Notes: generated by a model from the letters alone, not told the origin. A DNA stretch of 10,217 nt from Verrucomicrobiota bacterium (GCA_003641465.1 QNAJ01000037.1:1-10217), one strand, 5' to 3'. Shown: positions 1 through 6,851, counted from the stretch's first letter. Numbers and translations: made by a program.

Positions 1-26
1 AAGAGGGAAGAAAAGAAGGATCTCTC

Positions 27-50
27 GCAAAGTGCGCCAAGCGCGCAGAG
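27..50. repeat. Degenerate 7-base GC-rich tandem repeat
   Basis: Three consecutive 7-base units (gcaaagt, gcgccaa, gcgcgca) followed by a partial unit lie in non-coding DNA. They are flanked by two copies of 'atctctcg' (20-27 and 53-60). This is the first of several different short-period arrays in 1-184. Such blocks are seen in intergenic DNA of some environmental genomes; their role is unknown. The units are degenerate, so the exact borders are a judgement. Confidence 0.4.
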
Positions 51-67
51 GAATCTCTCGTCCCCCT

Positions 68-107
68 AACAACCCAACAACCCAACAACTCAGCAACCCA
101 ACAACCC
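68..107. repeat. 8-base tandem repeat, consensus AACAACCC, five units
   Basis: Five units stand head to tail: aacaaccc (68-75), aacaaccc (76-83), aacaactc (84-91), agcaaccc (92-99) and aacaaccc (100-107). Three are identical and two differ from the consensus by one base. No open reading frame of interest crosses the array. On the minus strand it reads as G/T-rich GGGTTGTT units. The function is unknown. Slippage or a dispersed intergenic repeat family are both possible. Confidence 0.75.
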
Positions 108-108
108 C

Positions 109-184
109 GACCTCTGACCGCTGACCTCCGACCTCTGACTGCGACCGCCGACCCGCACTCTCTGACATCTCACATCCGACTTCC
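109..184. repeat. 7-base tandem repeat, consensus GACCTCT, about ten degenerate units
   Basis: Units beginning 'gac' follow each other at a period of about seven: gacctct (109), gaccgct (116), gacctcc (123), gacctct (130), gactgc (137, one base short), gaccgcc (143), a 14-base stretch from 150, gacatct (164), cacatcc (171) and gacttcc (178). It begins one base after the AACAACCC array ends, so two different short-period arrays are fused end to end. No coding potential is visible. Confidence 0.65.
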
Positions 185-245
185 CCCAATCAACCATTGA
201 CCATGATCCACTAACCAATACCGATTAGAACGACGGCTACTGCAC

Positions 246-283
246 CCCGACTTTGTCGGGACAAGTCCCATCTGCAGCGGGAC
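246..283. other. Overlapping inverted repeats that can form alternative hairpins
   Basis: Three stems share arms. CCCGAC (246-251) pairs with GTCGGG (255-260) around TTT. GGGAC (258-262) pairs with GTCCC (265-269). GTCCC (265-269) also pairs with GGGAC (279-283) around a 9-base loop. The first and third stems can coexist; the middle one excludes both. On the minus strand this lies about 40 bases after the stop of the metalloenzyme gene, so it may form a 3'-end RNA structure. No T-run follows, so it is not a standard intrinsic terminator. It could equally be a copy of a dispersed palindromic repeat. Confidence 0.4.
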
Positions 284-323
284 GGCATCTTTTTCGCCCC
301 CACCGGCCCACCACAAGGAATCC

Positions 324-1208
324 TCAAACCGGAATGCCCGGGGAGCGGTTCGGATAAAGTTCCAGAAGGGCGGGAACCAGATCCGGCAAGGAGCGTACCC
401 GCGCGAGCAACCGCCCGCTTCCCGGACCTTCGGCAAAAAGAGGTACAGGATTATCCGTGTGCGCCGGACTGTGCATATCCTCAATATTTCCGTGATCACT
501 GGTCACCACCAGAAGGCCGCCGGCAGCCTTTATCAGCTCCCGCACCCGTCCCAGAAAACGATCCAGAATTCCCAGCACCCGGCAGGCCAGAGCCATATCG
601 CCGGAGTGTCCCGCAATATCAGTCTGGAAATACTCGAACAGGGTGAAATCATGCTTCCGGGCAATCCCCACCAGGTGTTCCGCCGCGCGGTCCTCGCTTA
701 TCAAGGGACCGCGGTAGCCCCGTGGACGGAGCAATTCCCGGGTAATGTCCTGATAGACGGCCTCCCCTCGTTCCAGATAGTCCTCGTCCCGAACCCATCC
801 GATGGCCGACAATGTCGCCACAGTGGTTACCGACCGGTGCCGAAGCCGCCCCCGCGCGTGAGTATCCCGCAGGTAGTAGGCATTGGCGAAAGCACACCGG
901 TATCCCCGGCTCTGCAGCCGGCCGAATATGTTATGATTGGCAATGATCTGCCGCAGTTCCGCGTTGGGGAATCCCTCACGATGCCCGCCGAGCACCTTGG
1001 CCGCATTGACCCCCGTCAGCAGGGCGGTCTGCCCGGTGGCGCTCTGGGGAAGACCGGCCACGCCCATGGTGGCATCCAGCGCCACGGCGCTGCCCAGCAT
1101 GGCAGCCAGAACCGGGAATCGGGTTGAATCTATGGGGTTCTGCGGCCCCGGCGCCCCGAGGCCCAGACCATCCACAAACACCATAAGAGTTGTGGGAACG
1201 TCGCTCAT
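324..1208 (-). CDS. Metalloenzyme of the alkaline phosphatase / cofactor-independent phosphoglycerate mutase superfamily
   Basis: The 294-residue product carries the metal-site signature of the alkaline phosphatase superfamily. 'VFVDGLGLG' is at the N-terminus (Asp13), and 'QSATGQTALLTG' has the candidate Ser/Thr nucleophile at about 56-58. 'TDIAGHSGD' supplies Asp197 and His201, 'TSDHGN' supplies Asp238 and His239, and 'AHTDNP' supplies His250. These elements match the order in phosphoglycerate mutase and phosphopentomutase-like enzymes, which use two divalent metals. The protein is much shorter than true iPGM (about 510 residues) and lacks the inserted transferase domain, so the substrate is unknown. 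The first ATG, at 1208, was chosen; the frame stays open to a TTG at 1265, but the 19 extra residues look unlike a protein start. No signal peptide or good Shine-Dalgarno is seen. It is transcribed divergently from miaB. The superfamily assignment is firm; the substrate is not known. Confidence 0.85.
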   Translation of the reverse strand: MSDVPTTLMVFVDGLGLGAPGPQNPIDSTRFPVLAAMLGSAVALDATMGVAGLPQSATGQTALLTGVNAAKVLGGHREGFPNAELRQIIANHNIFGRLQSRGYRCAFANAYYLRDTHARGRLRHRSVTTVATLSAIGWVRDEDYLERGEAVYQDITRELLRPRGYRGPLISEDRAAEHLVGIARKHDFTLFEYFQTDIAGHSGDMALACRVLGILDRFLGRVRELIKAAGGLLVVTSDHGNIEDMHSPAHTDNPVPLFAEGPGSGRLLARVRSLPDLVPALLELYPNRSPGIPV

Positions 1209-1413
1209 ACCACCAGTTCTGGCACCCCCAAGTCTGCCGTTACAGCGATCCTTTCGCAAACCCAACCATCGCCGTGCATTCGTTTTCCCGAAGCCACCCG
1301 CCAGGCACCTCCGGGCGCGCGATGATATGCGGTTCGCCTCTGGTCACGGCCGGATAATAGCGTATTCTATCTCTAGCAGCCGGATGGGCCCCAGACCGGT
1401 TGGCAGTCAGAAT
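1209..1413. promoter_or_regulatory. Divergent intergenic region between the metalloenzyme gene and miaB
   Basis: This 205-base spacer should carry promoters in both directions. On the plus strand GATAAT (1353-1358, five of six matches to TATAAT) and TATTCT (1363-1368) are candidate -10 boxes ahead of miaB, but neither has a clear TTGACA-like box at the right distance. No convincing minus-strand promoter for the metalloenzyme was found, and no operator-like palindrome or riboswitch fold was recognised. The location is inferred mainly from the gene orientation. Confidence 0.3.
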
Positions 1414-2736
1414 ATGATGCGCAAGTACTGCATACAGACACTCGGCTGCCAGATGAACGTGGCCGATTCGCGCTATGTGTCGGATGCCCTCTCGCGGTTG
1501 GGTCTTGAACCGACTGAAGACGTCCGGGAGGCCGACCTGGTAGTGCTCAATACATGCGTGGTCCGCGAACAGGCCGAAAGGAAAGCGCGCGGCCGACTGG
1601 CGTTCCTGGGCAGCCTGAAGAAACGCAAGCCCGATCTGGTCATCGCCCTTATGGGCTGCCTGGTCGGATTCCGCAAAGACCGCTCACTGGAAAAGAGCTT
1701 CCCTTTTGTTGACCTCTTTCTGGCACCATCCGAATTCGAGCCCCTGCTCTCCCTGGTAGGCAATCGGCTGGGGCGCTCGGCCGCAGACCGCCTTCCAGCC
1801 ACCGGCTGCAGTGACCGGGAGATACCCCTGCTGCCCGCCAGCGATGGAGTCACCGCGCTGGTTCCCGCGGTGATCGGATGCTCACATACCTGTGCTTTCT
1901 GTGTCATCCCCTATCGGCGTGGACCCGAGAAAAGTCGGCCGATGGCCGTGATCCTCGAGGAGGCCCGACATCTCGCGGCGCGGGGGATTGTGGAAATCAC
2001 CCTGCTGGGACAGATCATCGATCGCTACGGGCTTGATCTGGATGCGGACCACAGACTGCCCCGGCTGCTCAACGCTGTGGCGGCGATCGAGGGCATTTCA
2101 AGAGTGCGGTTTCTCACCAGCCATCCCGCGTGGATGGACGACGGAATCATCAGAACGGTGGCAGGAAATGACAAGGTATGCCCGCAGTTCGAAATCGCCG
2201 TGCAATCCGGCAACGACGAGGTCCTGCAGCGGATGCGGCGGGGACATACCAGCGATGATTTCCGCCGCCTGGTGGACCGCATCCGGGAGGCCATGCCGGA
2301 TGCCGCCATTCACACCGACGTCATCGTGGGCTTTCCCGGAGAAACGGAGAAACAATTCCTGGATACGTGCCGGCTTCTGGAACAACTGCGTCTGGACAAG
2401 GTTCACGTGGCCGCCTACTCGGAGCGACCGGGGACGTTCGCCGCGCGCCATTACCCGGACGACGTGCCGCCGGAAGAAAAGAAACGCCGGCTGAAAATCG
2501 TGGAGCAACTGCAGCGGGAGATCCAACTGAAGAAGAATCGGGCTCTGGTGGGAAGTATCGTGGAAATCCTGGTGGAATCGCGCAAGGGCTCACGCTGGTA
2601 CGGCCGGACACCGCAAAATCGTATTGTATTTGCCACTTGCCCGTCGGCCGCGGATCTGCGCGGGAAGCTCGTTTCGGTGAGAATAACCGATTACGGGCCT
2701 TATTCGCTGATCGGAGAAATAGTCACGCCGCAATGA
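1414..2736 (+). CDS. miaB: tRNA-2-methylthio-N6-dimethylallyladenosine synthase MiaB
   Basis: The product is a radical-SAM methylthiotransferase that adds a 2-methylthio group to i6A37 of tRNAs reading U-starting codons. Its 440 residues show the full family layout. The N-terminal domain has the three cysteines for the auxiliary 4Fe-4S cluster: Cys12 in 'TLGCQMNVADS', Cys48 in 'LNTCVVREQAE' and Cys81 in 'LMGCLVG'. The radical-SAM core has CxxxCxxC at 156-163 ('GCSHTCAFC'), with 'TSHP' and 'VIVGFPGET' further on. A C-terminal TRAM domain lies at about 378-438. The 'QMNVADS' and 'NTCVVRE' motifs favour MiaB over MtaB or RimO. The start is the ATG pair at 1414; an in-frame ATG at 1384 would add ten residues, and neither has a strong ribosome binding site. 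Unusual points are 'LLGQIIDRYG' where most MiaB have 'GQNV', and RRGH where RRGY is usual. The next gene overlaps by four bases. Confidence 0.95.
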   Translation: MMRKYCIQTLGCQMNVADSRYVSDALSRLGLEPTEDVREADLVVLNTCVVREQAERKARGRLAFLGSLKKRKPDLVIALMGCLVGFRKDRSLEKSFPFVDLFLAPSEFEPLLSLVGNRLGRSAADRLPATGCSDREIPLLPASDGVTALVPAVIGCSHTCAFCVIPYRRGPEKSRPMAVILEEARHLAARGIVEITLLGQIIDRYGLDLDADHRLPRLLNAVAAIEGISRVRFLTSHPAWMDDGIIRTVAGNDKVCPQFEIAVQSGNDEVLQRMRRGHTSDDFRRLVDRIREAMPDAAIHTDVIVGFPGETEKQFLDTCRLLEQLRLDKVHVAAYSERPGTFAARHYPDDVPPEEKKRRLKIVEQLQREIQLKKNRALVGSIVEILVESRKGSRWYGRTPQNRIVFATCPSAADLRGKLVSVRITDYGPYSLIGEIVTPQ

Positions 2737-3077
2737 CAACGCCTGACCCAGATACGGCGGATCCATCCCGGCGGCACCGCAGCCGCGCGCCGCTTATTCT
2801 ATCGTGCCTGGTCTACCCCGGCGCCGGCCAGGCACTGCAGAAACGCTGGTTGCCCGCCGGCATCTTTGCGCTGCTGTTCACTGTGTGTCTGACCGGCCTG
2901 TTCTTCAGCGTGCTGGTGCCTGTCTGGAAGAATGTGACTGCGGCATTGAGCTTCGCCGAAAGCGGAGGCAGCGGGATTCAGTTTGCAGGCATCAGTCTTG
3001 CCCGGGTGCTCGCATGGCTGATTGCCGGACTGGCGATCTACGCCGCCAACGCGGTGGACGCCTACCTTCACTCCTGA
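2733..3077 (+). CDS. Small integral membrane protein, DUF5683/TM2-like
   Basis: This 114-residue protein has a polar, Arg-rich N-terminus (1-19) and three likely membrane segments at about 20-35, 40-64 and 84-107. The first contains 'VYPGAGQALQKRW', resembling the 'PGxGQxYxGxxxxG' motif of small DUF5683/TM2-type membrane proteins, whose function is unknown. Its ATG overlaps the miaB stop as ATGA (2733-2736), indicating translational coupling and one transcript. Only the motif and hydrophobic profile support the family link. Its 3' end overlaps the 3' end of the opposite-strand GH10-like gene by ten bases, and no terminator is visible between the two. Confidence 0.75.
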   Translation: MTTPDPDTADPSRRHRSRAPLILSCLVYPGAGQALQKRWLPAGIFALLFTVCLTGLFFSVLVPVWKNVTAALSFAESGGSGIQFAGISLARVLAWLIAGLAIYAANAVDAYLHS

Positions 3078-4780
3078 TTTGCGGAATCGCCGCTATCCGC
3101 CGCGGCAGCCGGCGGAGCACTACCAATTCCGGCCTCCGGCAATACCGCCTCGGCCGGGCTTTCTGCTTCTACGGCAGGGATCTCCAGACGGATCCCGGCG
3201 CCACCGGCTTGGATTTCGACCTGCGTGGTGACGTGCGCAGGACCCATGCCAGCGCTCACCTCCCAGCAACCCGGCAATAGTCTGAACCGGGCGCTTCCCG
3301 CGGAATCGGTCGCTGCGATCCGTTCCCGGTACAGCCGATGACGAATCAGCAATTCCAGTCTCTGGGCCATCTCGGAAGGGAAACACTCCTCACCATTTAC
3401 CCTCAGCATCTTCGCTTCCATGAGAACGCCTTCAACTCGAGGCTCGGCCAGCAGAAGCAAAAGGCAGTTCAGAGTACGTTGAAGTCCCGATTCGTCCATC
3501 TTCCCGAGGAACCGGAGGGGCGCTACGAGGATCGGAATCTCCGCCTGTCGCACCACCGCCAGTATGCGCTGGGCCGTTGCATCCTCCCGCTCGACAGAGC
3601 AAGCCAGCCCCAAGCACAGCCCGTCCAGCCGGGCGCCGCTTTCCATGTAGGAAAGTACTGTCTGCAGGAACGCCTCTGCTTCGGACTCGGTGTGCACCAT
3701 ATTGATCCCTACAAGACGGCGAGTCCCCCGGCTGACCATCCCTGCTTCATAGGCCATCTGCCGCAGCAGATTCAATCCGAGGCGTTCATCCAGCCAGTTG
3801 CATCGTCCGGTCTCGCCCATGATCTCCAGGGCATCACACGATCCACGGACGTGGGCCGCTGCTACCCGGGCCCAGCGGAGGACCACTTCGCGTAACTCAG
3901 ACTCCGGCAGATCAGTGGCCCAACTTGGCAGATCCTCCCGGCACTGGGAAACCGCCGGACCGGCAAGCGAGCGGAATTCCAAGGCTCGTGCCAACGAAAG
4001 GATCTCGTCCACCGCTGCGAAATGATACTCTTTGGGCGCCGGTTCACAGTCGGCCCAGCTCAACACACCCGGGGACATTACTGATGAAAAGAGTCCCGTC
4101 ACCGCAAGGCACCGCAATCGCTCCTCCAGGTTTCCGGCATCCCCGCTCTCCCCCAGGTAGAAGCCCAGCCGGACTCCGGGAGAAATCATCCTGACACGGA
4201 CGGGGATCCCCGTAGCCGGCTGAGTGGCGCGATAGACGGTCACAGTCAGCCACCCCGCGCGAGCAGCATCTATCGCGTCCACGAGTCGCTGCTGCTGCTG
4301 AAAAAGAAACCGCTCTGACAGCGTGGTGTCTTCCGCCCGAAGCTGGCGCACTTCGCCATCGGCCGGTCCTACCAGCAGCACGGAACGGACTTCCACCGTG
4401 ACCGCGCCACCAACGCCTTCGCCGCATAGAAGATCAAGACGGTGAATCCCCGGACCGGCCCTCCAGGGGGCGGCCGCCGATGTCCACCTTTCCGCGGGCA
4501 GATCAAACTCCCCCAGACTAACTCCGTCTCCCCTGACCTCCAGCCGCGCCGGACCCCGGGACGATGCGCGCCCTACCAGTACAACCTGGCCGGTAAAGCC
4601 GGCCGCACTCTCCATCCAGAACGTTACCTGTGCGGCGCCGGTCCAGGTAAGCACGCTGTCGCAGACAGTCACGTTACCGGCGGCTCCGCTGCCGGTAAAC
4701 TCAAGCTCCAGCCCCCCGGCCCCCGCCCACACAGTAACGGCCGCCAGCAGGATTCCGATCGTCAGCCGGCTTCTTGACAT
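3068..4780 (-). CDS. Exported GH10 (xylanase)-like protein, probably catalytically inactive
   Basis: The 570-residue protein starts with a clear signal peptide (hydrophobic 7-19, likely cleaved near 'WAGAGG', 18-23), so it acts outside the cytoplasm. A beta-rich region (about 24-140) looks like a carbohydrate-binding-type domain. Residues 175-208 resemble the 'G.PV.V.M' strand module that precedes many GH10 catalytic domains. A GH10-like barrel follows: 'SWADCEPAPKEYHF' (241-254) matches the family's 'kWe..EP..G.y.F', 'LPSWATDLPE' (284-293) matches 'lPsW', and 'RLDGLCLGLAC' (384-394) matches 'iDGigl'. The acid/base 'WDVVNE' is replaced by 'CDALEIMGE' (315-323). The nucleophile motif 'ITELD' is replaced by 'ILVAPLRF' (417-424), with no Glu. 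A short beta domain (492-535) and a low-complexity Ala/Pro/Glu tail end the protein. The start lies inside larC (19-base overlap), preceded by AAGGTGG (4784-4790). Binding or scaffolding is more likely than xylan hydrolysis; this is inferred. Confidence 0.75.
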   Translation of the reverse strand: MSRSRLTIGILLAAVTVWAGAGGLELEFTGSGAAGNVTVCDSVLTWTGAAQVTFWMESAAGFTGQVVLVGRASSRGPARLEVRGDGVSLGEFDLPAERWTSAAAPWRAGPGIHRLDLLCGEGVGGAVTVEVRSVLLVGPADGEVRQLRAEDTTLSERFLFQQQQRLVDAIDAARAGWLTVTVYRATQPATGIPVRVRMISPGVRLGFYLGESGDAGNLEERLRCLAVTGLFSSVMSPGVLSWADCEPAPKEYHFAAVDEILSLARALEFRSLAGPAVSQCREDLPSWATDLPESELREVVLRWARVAAAHVRGSCDALEIMGETGRCNWLDERLGLNLLRQMAYEAGMVSRGTRRLVGINMVHTESEAEAFLQTVLSYMESGARLDGLCLGLACSVEREDATAQRILAVVRQAEIPILVAPLRFLGKMDESGLQRTLNCLLLLLAEPRVEGVLMEAKMLRVNGEECFPSEMAQRLELLIRHRLYRERIAATDSAGSARFRLLPGCWEVSAGMGPAHVTTQVEIQAGGAGIRLEIPAVEAESPAEAVLPEAGIGSAPPAAAADSGDSANQE

Positions 4781-5967
4781 TTCCCACCTTCGGCGATCTT
4801 GCGGCGCGCCGCTGATTGAGCGGCTTCAAACACCTTCCTGACCGCCACGTTATGATCACGAGCCAGCCTCCGGCAGTCCTCCATTTCCGGACTGATGGTC
4901 ACCGGATGCCCGTGAAAATATCCCACTTTCACACGGATCGCCCCGAATTCTGTGGAAACCTCTTCAATGCTGCGATGCAGGACCGACCGCCGCAGAAAGC
5001 TCTCGCGGACTCCCAAAGTTGTCGTCTCGGTGAAGAGTATCTCCAGCATCTTTTCCCTGAGGCCGGGATCACAGATCACGCGGATTTCGGCTGCCGGGCG
5101 CTGCTTCTTCATGACTATGGGCAACGCGTAAGCATCCAGGGCACCCGCCTCCAGCAGCCTGCCGATCGTCACACCGAGGAGCTCCGGAGTGGTATCGTCT
5201 ACCGAGGTTTCCAGGAGCAGGCAATATTCACTGCTCTCCGCCTCATCGGACTCCAGAAGCACCGCCCGCAGAAGGTTCGGCCGGTGTCCGCCCTCATGCG
5301 TACCGATCCCATAGCCGACCCGGAGTACCGCTGCACCGGAAGGCGGCGCGTCCGCGTTTTTCAGCGTCATCAGCAACGCCGCAGCGGTCGGTGTCACGGT
5401 CTCGTATTCCTCCGGCACGTAGACCACCGGGTGCCCCCGTAGCAACTCCAGGGTCGCCGGGGCCGGATTGGGCAGGATCCCGTGGGCACATTGTACGGTC
5501 CCGCGTCCCAGCGGCAGCGGCGCCACCGACACGCGGGAAATGCCGAGCAACTCGACTCCCAGCAGGCAACCGCATATGTCGGCGATGGAATCCAGAGCAC
5601 CGACTTCATGGAAATGGATTTTTTCCTTTTCCACGCCGTGGATCCTCGCCTCCACCTCCGCCAGCCGGTCGAACACCGCCAGCGCCGTCTGCCGCACACC
5701 CTGCGACCATGAATCCGCTCCGTGTATCATCTCGCGGATTTCGGGCAGGTGACGGGCGGTGGACGGCGCGGCTGCGGTCCGTACCCGGATGCGCGTTCCC
5801 CGAACTCCGCCGGCCGCAGCATCCTCCTTTGCGATGGAGAGCCCCGCGAGGGGAAGTTCCCGCAGGCGGTCTTCCACGCGGGACAGATCCACACCAAGAT
5901 CGACCAGAGCTGCCAGAATCATGTCCCCGCTGGCACCGCCGATTGCCTCGAAGTGGAGATGCCTCAT
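4762..5967 (-). CDS. larC: Nickel-pincer cofactor biosynthesis protein LarC (nickel insertion)
   Basis: LarC is the CTP-dependent cyclometallase that inserts nickel into pyridinium-3,5-bisthiocarboxylic acid mononucleotide, the last step in making the nickel-pincer nucleotide of LarA-type enzymes. The 401-residue product has the N-terminal family signature 'GGASGDMILAALVDLG' (10-25), 'FHEVGALDSIADI' (119-131), a conserved 'HRPNLLRA' (228-235) and the C-terminal half with 'ETSVDDTTPE' (253-262), 'TTLGVRESFLRR' (316-327) and 'ISPEMEDCRRLA' (358-369). Both halves, LarC1 and LarC2, lie in one uninterrupted frame; in Lactobacillus plantarum they are joined by programmed frameshifting. The start at 5967 is fixed by the family N-terminus and by the ATGA overlap with the larB stop; upstream in-frame codons do not look like LarC. 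LarE and LarA are not in the window. Confidence 0.95.
   Translation of the reverse strand: MRHLHFEAIGGASGDMILAALVDLGVDLSRVEDRLRELPLAGLSIAKEDAAAGGVRGTRIRVRTAAAPSTARHLPEIREMIHGADSWSQGVRQTALAVFDRLAEVEARIHGVEKEKIHFHEVGALDSIADICGCLLGVELLGISRVSVAPLPLGRGTVQCAHGILPNPAPATLELLRGHPVVYVPEEYETVTPTAAALLMTLKNADAPPSGAAVLRVGYGIGTHEGGHRPNLLRAVLLESDEAESSEYCLLLETSVDDTTPELLGVTIGRLLEAGALDAYALPIVMKKQRPAAEIRVICDPGLREKMLEILFTETTTLGVRESFLRRSVLHRSIEEVSTEFGAIRVKVGYFHGHPVTISPEMEDCRRLARDHNVAVRKVFEAAQSAARRKIAEGGKCQEAG
4784..4790 (-). promoter_or_regulatory. Shine-Dalgarno of the GH10-like gene, inside larC
   Basis: Read on the minus strand, AAGGTGG lies three bases before the ATG at 4780 and inside the last larC codons. 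It supports this start over downstream ones and fits reinitiation by ribosomes finishing larC, which terminates 19 bases into the new gene. Confidence 0.5.
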
Positions 5968-6716
5968 TCCCGGCCCTCCTGGTCCGGGAGACGGTTGATC
6001 ATGGCCGCGGCCACTCCGGCCCCGAACCCGTTGTCGATATTGACCACCGTCACACCCGCCACACAACTGTTCAGCATTCCCAGCAACGCCGCCAATCCCT
6101 GCAGACTCGCACCATATCCCACACTGGTGGGGACTGCAATCACCGGCCGGTCAACCAATCCCCCGACTACCGAGGGCAGCGCTCCCTCCATACCCGCTAC
6201 CACCACCAGCGCGCGTGAACGCCGGAAAAGCGGTACGAATCTCATGACCCGGTGCAGTCCCGCCACCCCCACATCGTACACCCTTTCCACCCGGGCCCCG
6301 AGAAACTCGGCGGTGAGAGCCGCTTCCTCACTTACCGGAAGATCTGCGGTTCCCGCACTGACGACGCACACCCGGCCGCGGAGCTGTCTCCCCACCGGCG
6401 AGCGGACGATGCGGGCGTCGGGATGGTACTCAAGCTTCGGAAACCGCTTTGCCAGTCTGGCGGCCTGCTCCTCGCTGACCCGGGTAGCCAGGACCGGCTG
6501 TCCGGACGCCAACAGTGTCCCGACGATCTCCTCCACCTGGCCGGGACTCTTGCCCTGACAGAAGACCACCTCAGGAACTCCGCGCCGCCGCAACCTGTCC
6601 ACATCCAGGTCCGCGGCAGAGGTTCTCAGCTCAAGCAGACTCCACAGTCGGCGGGCGGCTTCTTCTTCCGACATGCGGCCGTCAGCCAGATCTTTCAGTA
6701 TCTGCTTCCAGTCCAT
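5964..6716 (-). CDS. larB: Nickel-pincer cofactor biosynthesis protein LarB (NaAD carboxylase/hydrolase)
   Basis: LarB carboxylates the pyridinium C5 of nicotinic acid adenine dinucleotide and hydrolyses the phosphoanhydride, giving P2CMN, the first intermediate of the nickel-pincer cofactor. The 250-residue product matches the family along its length. The PurE/AIR-carboxylase-like half has 'SAGTADLPVSEEAALTAE' (120-137), 'YDVGVAGLHR' (147-156), 'GMEGALPSVVGGLVDRP' (175-191), 'PTSVGYGAS' (196-204), 'MLNSCVAGV' (214-222) and 'NIDNGFGAG' (226-234). Cys218 in 'NSC' should correspond to the active-site cysteine reported for the L. plantarum enzyme. The N-terminal 40 residues are a helical region with 'MSEEEAARRL', as in other LarB. 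An AGGG lies three bases before the ATG. Its stop overlaps the larC start as ATGA, so the two are translated together. Confidence 0.96.
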   Translation of the reverse strand: MDWKQILKDLADGRMSEEEAARRLWSLLELRTSAADLDVDRLRRRGVPEVVFCQGKSPGQVEEIVGTLLASGQPVLATRVSEEQAARLAKRFPKLEYHPDARIVRSPVGRQLRGRVCVVSAGTADLPVSEEAALTAEFLGARVERVYDVGVAGLHRVMRFVPLFRRSRALVVVAGMEGALPSVVGGLVDRPVIAVPTSVGYGASLQGLAALLGMLNSCVAGVTVVNIDNGFGAGVAAAMINRLPDQEGRE

Positions 6717-6851
6717 TTGCCCTGATCCGCAAGAAAAACACCGCGAACAGCCCTCGCTCTCTCCCGGCAGCCAAGCACATCAGCATGATCGCCACCCCCG
6801 CGCCCGGCAAGCTCATAATCCATTCACTATTACATGAGCCAGCCTCTGGGG

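Noticed and set aside
27..184. CRISPR array.
   Set aside because: The repeats are 7-8 bases and directly adjacent, with no spacers and no cas gene in the window.
459..1127. A 222-residue plus-strand frame opposite the metalloenzyme gene.
   Set aside because: It lies wholly antisense to a gene with clear superfamily motifs, and its His/Pro/Gln/Arg-rich composition is typical of a shadow frame.
937..1413. A 159-residue N-terminal extension of MiaB.
   Set aside because: It runs antisense through the metalloenzyme gene and the divergent spacer, is Pro/Arg/Ser-rich, and family MiaB proteins start near 'RKYCIQTLGCQMN'.
5391..6558. Long plus-strand frames of 275-278 residues opposite larC and larB.
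   Set aside because: They are shadows of two genes with full-length family matches on the minus strand, and their Arg/Pro/Ser/Thr content fits GC-rich antisense frames.
6682..6816. A 44-residue minus-strand frame with a hydrophobic stretch (begins MSLPGAGVAIMLMCLAAG) overlapping the larB start by 35 bases.
   Set aside because: No Shine-Dalgarno sequence precedes the ATG, it overlaps larB in another frame, and it has no family signature. It could be a small membrane protein but is too weak to call.
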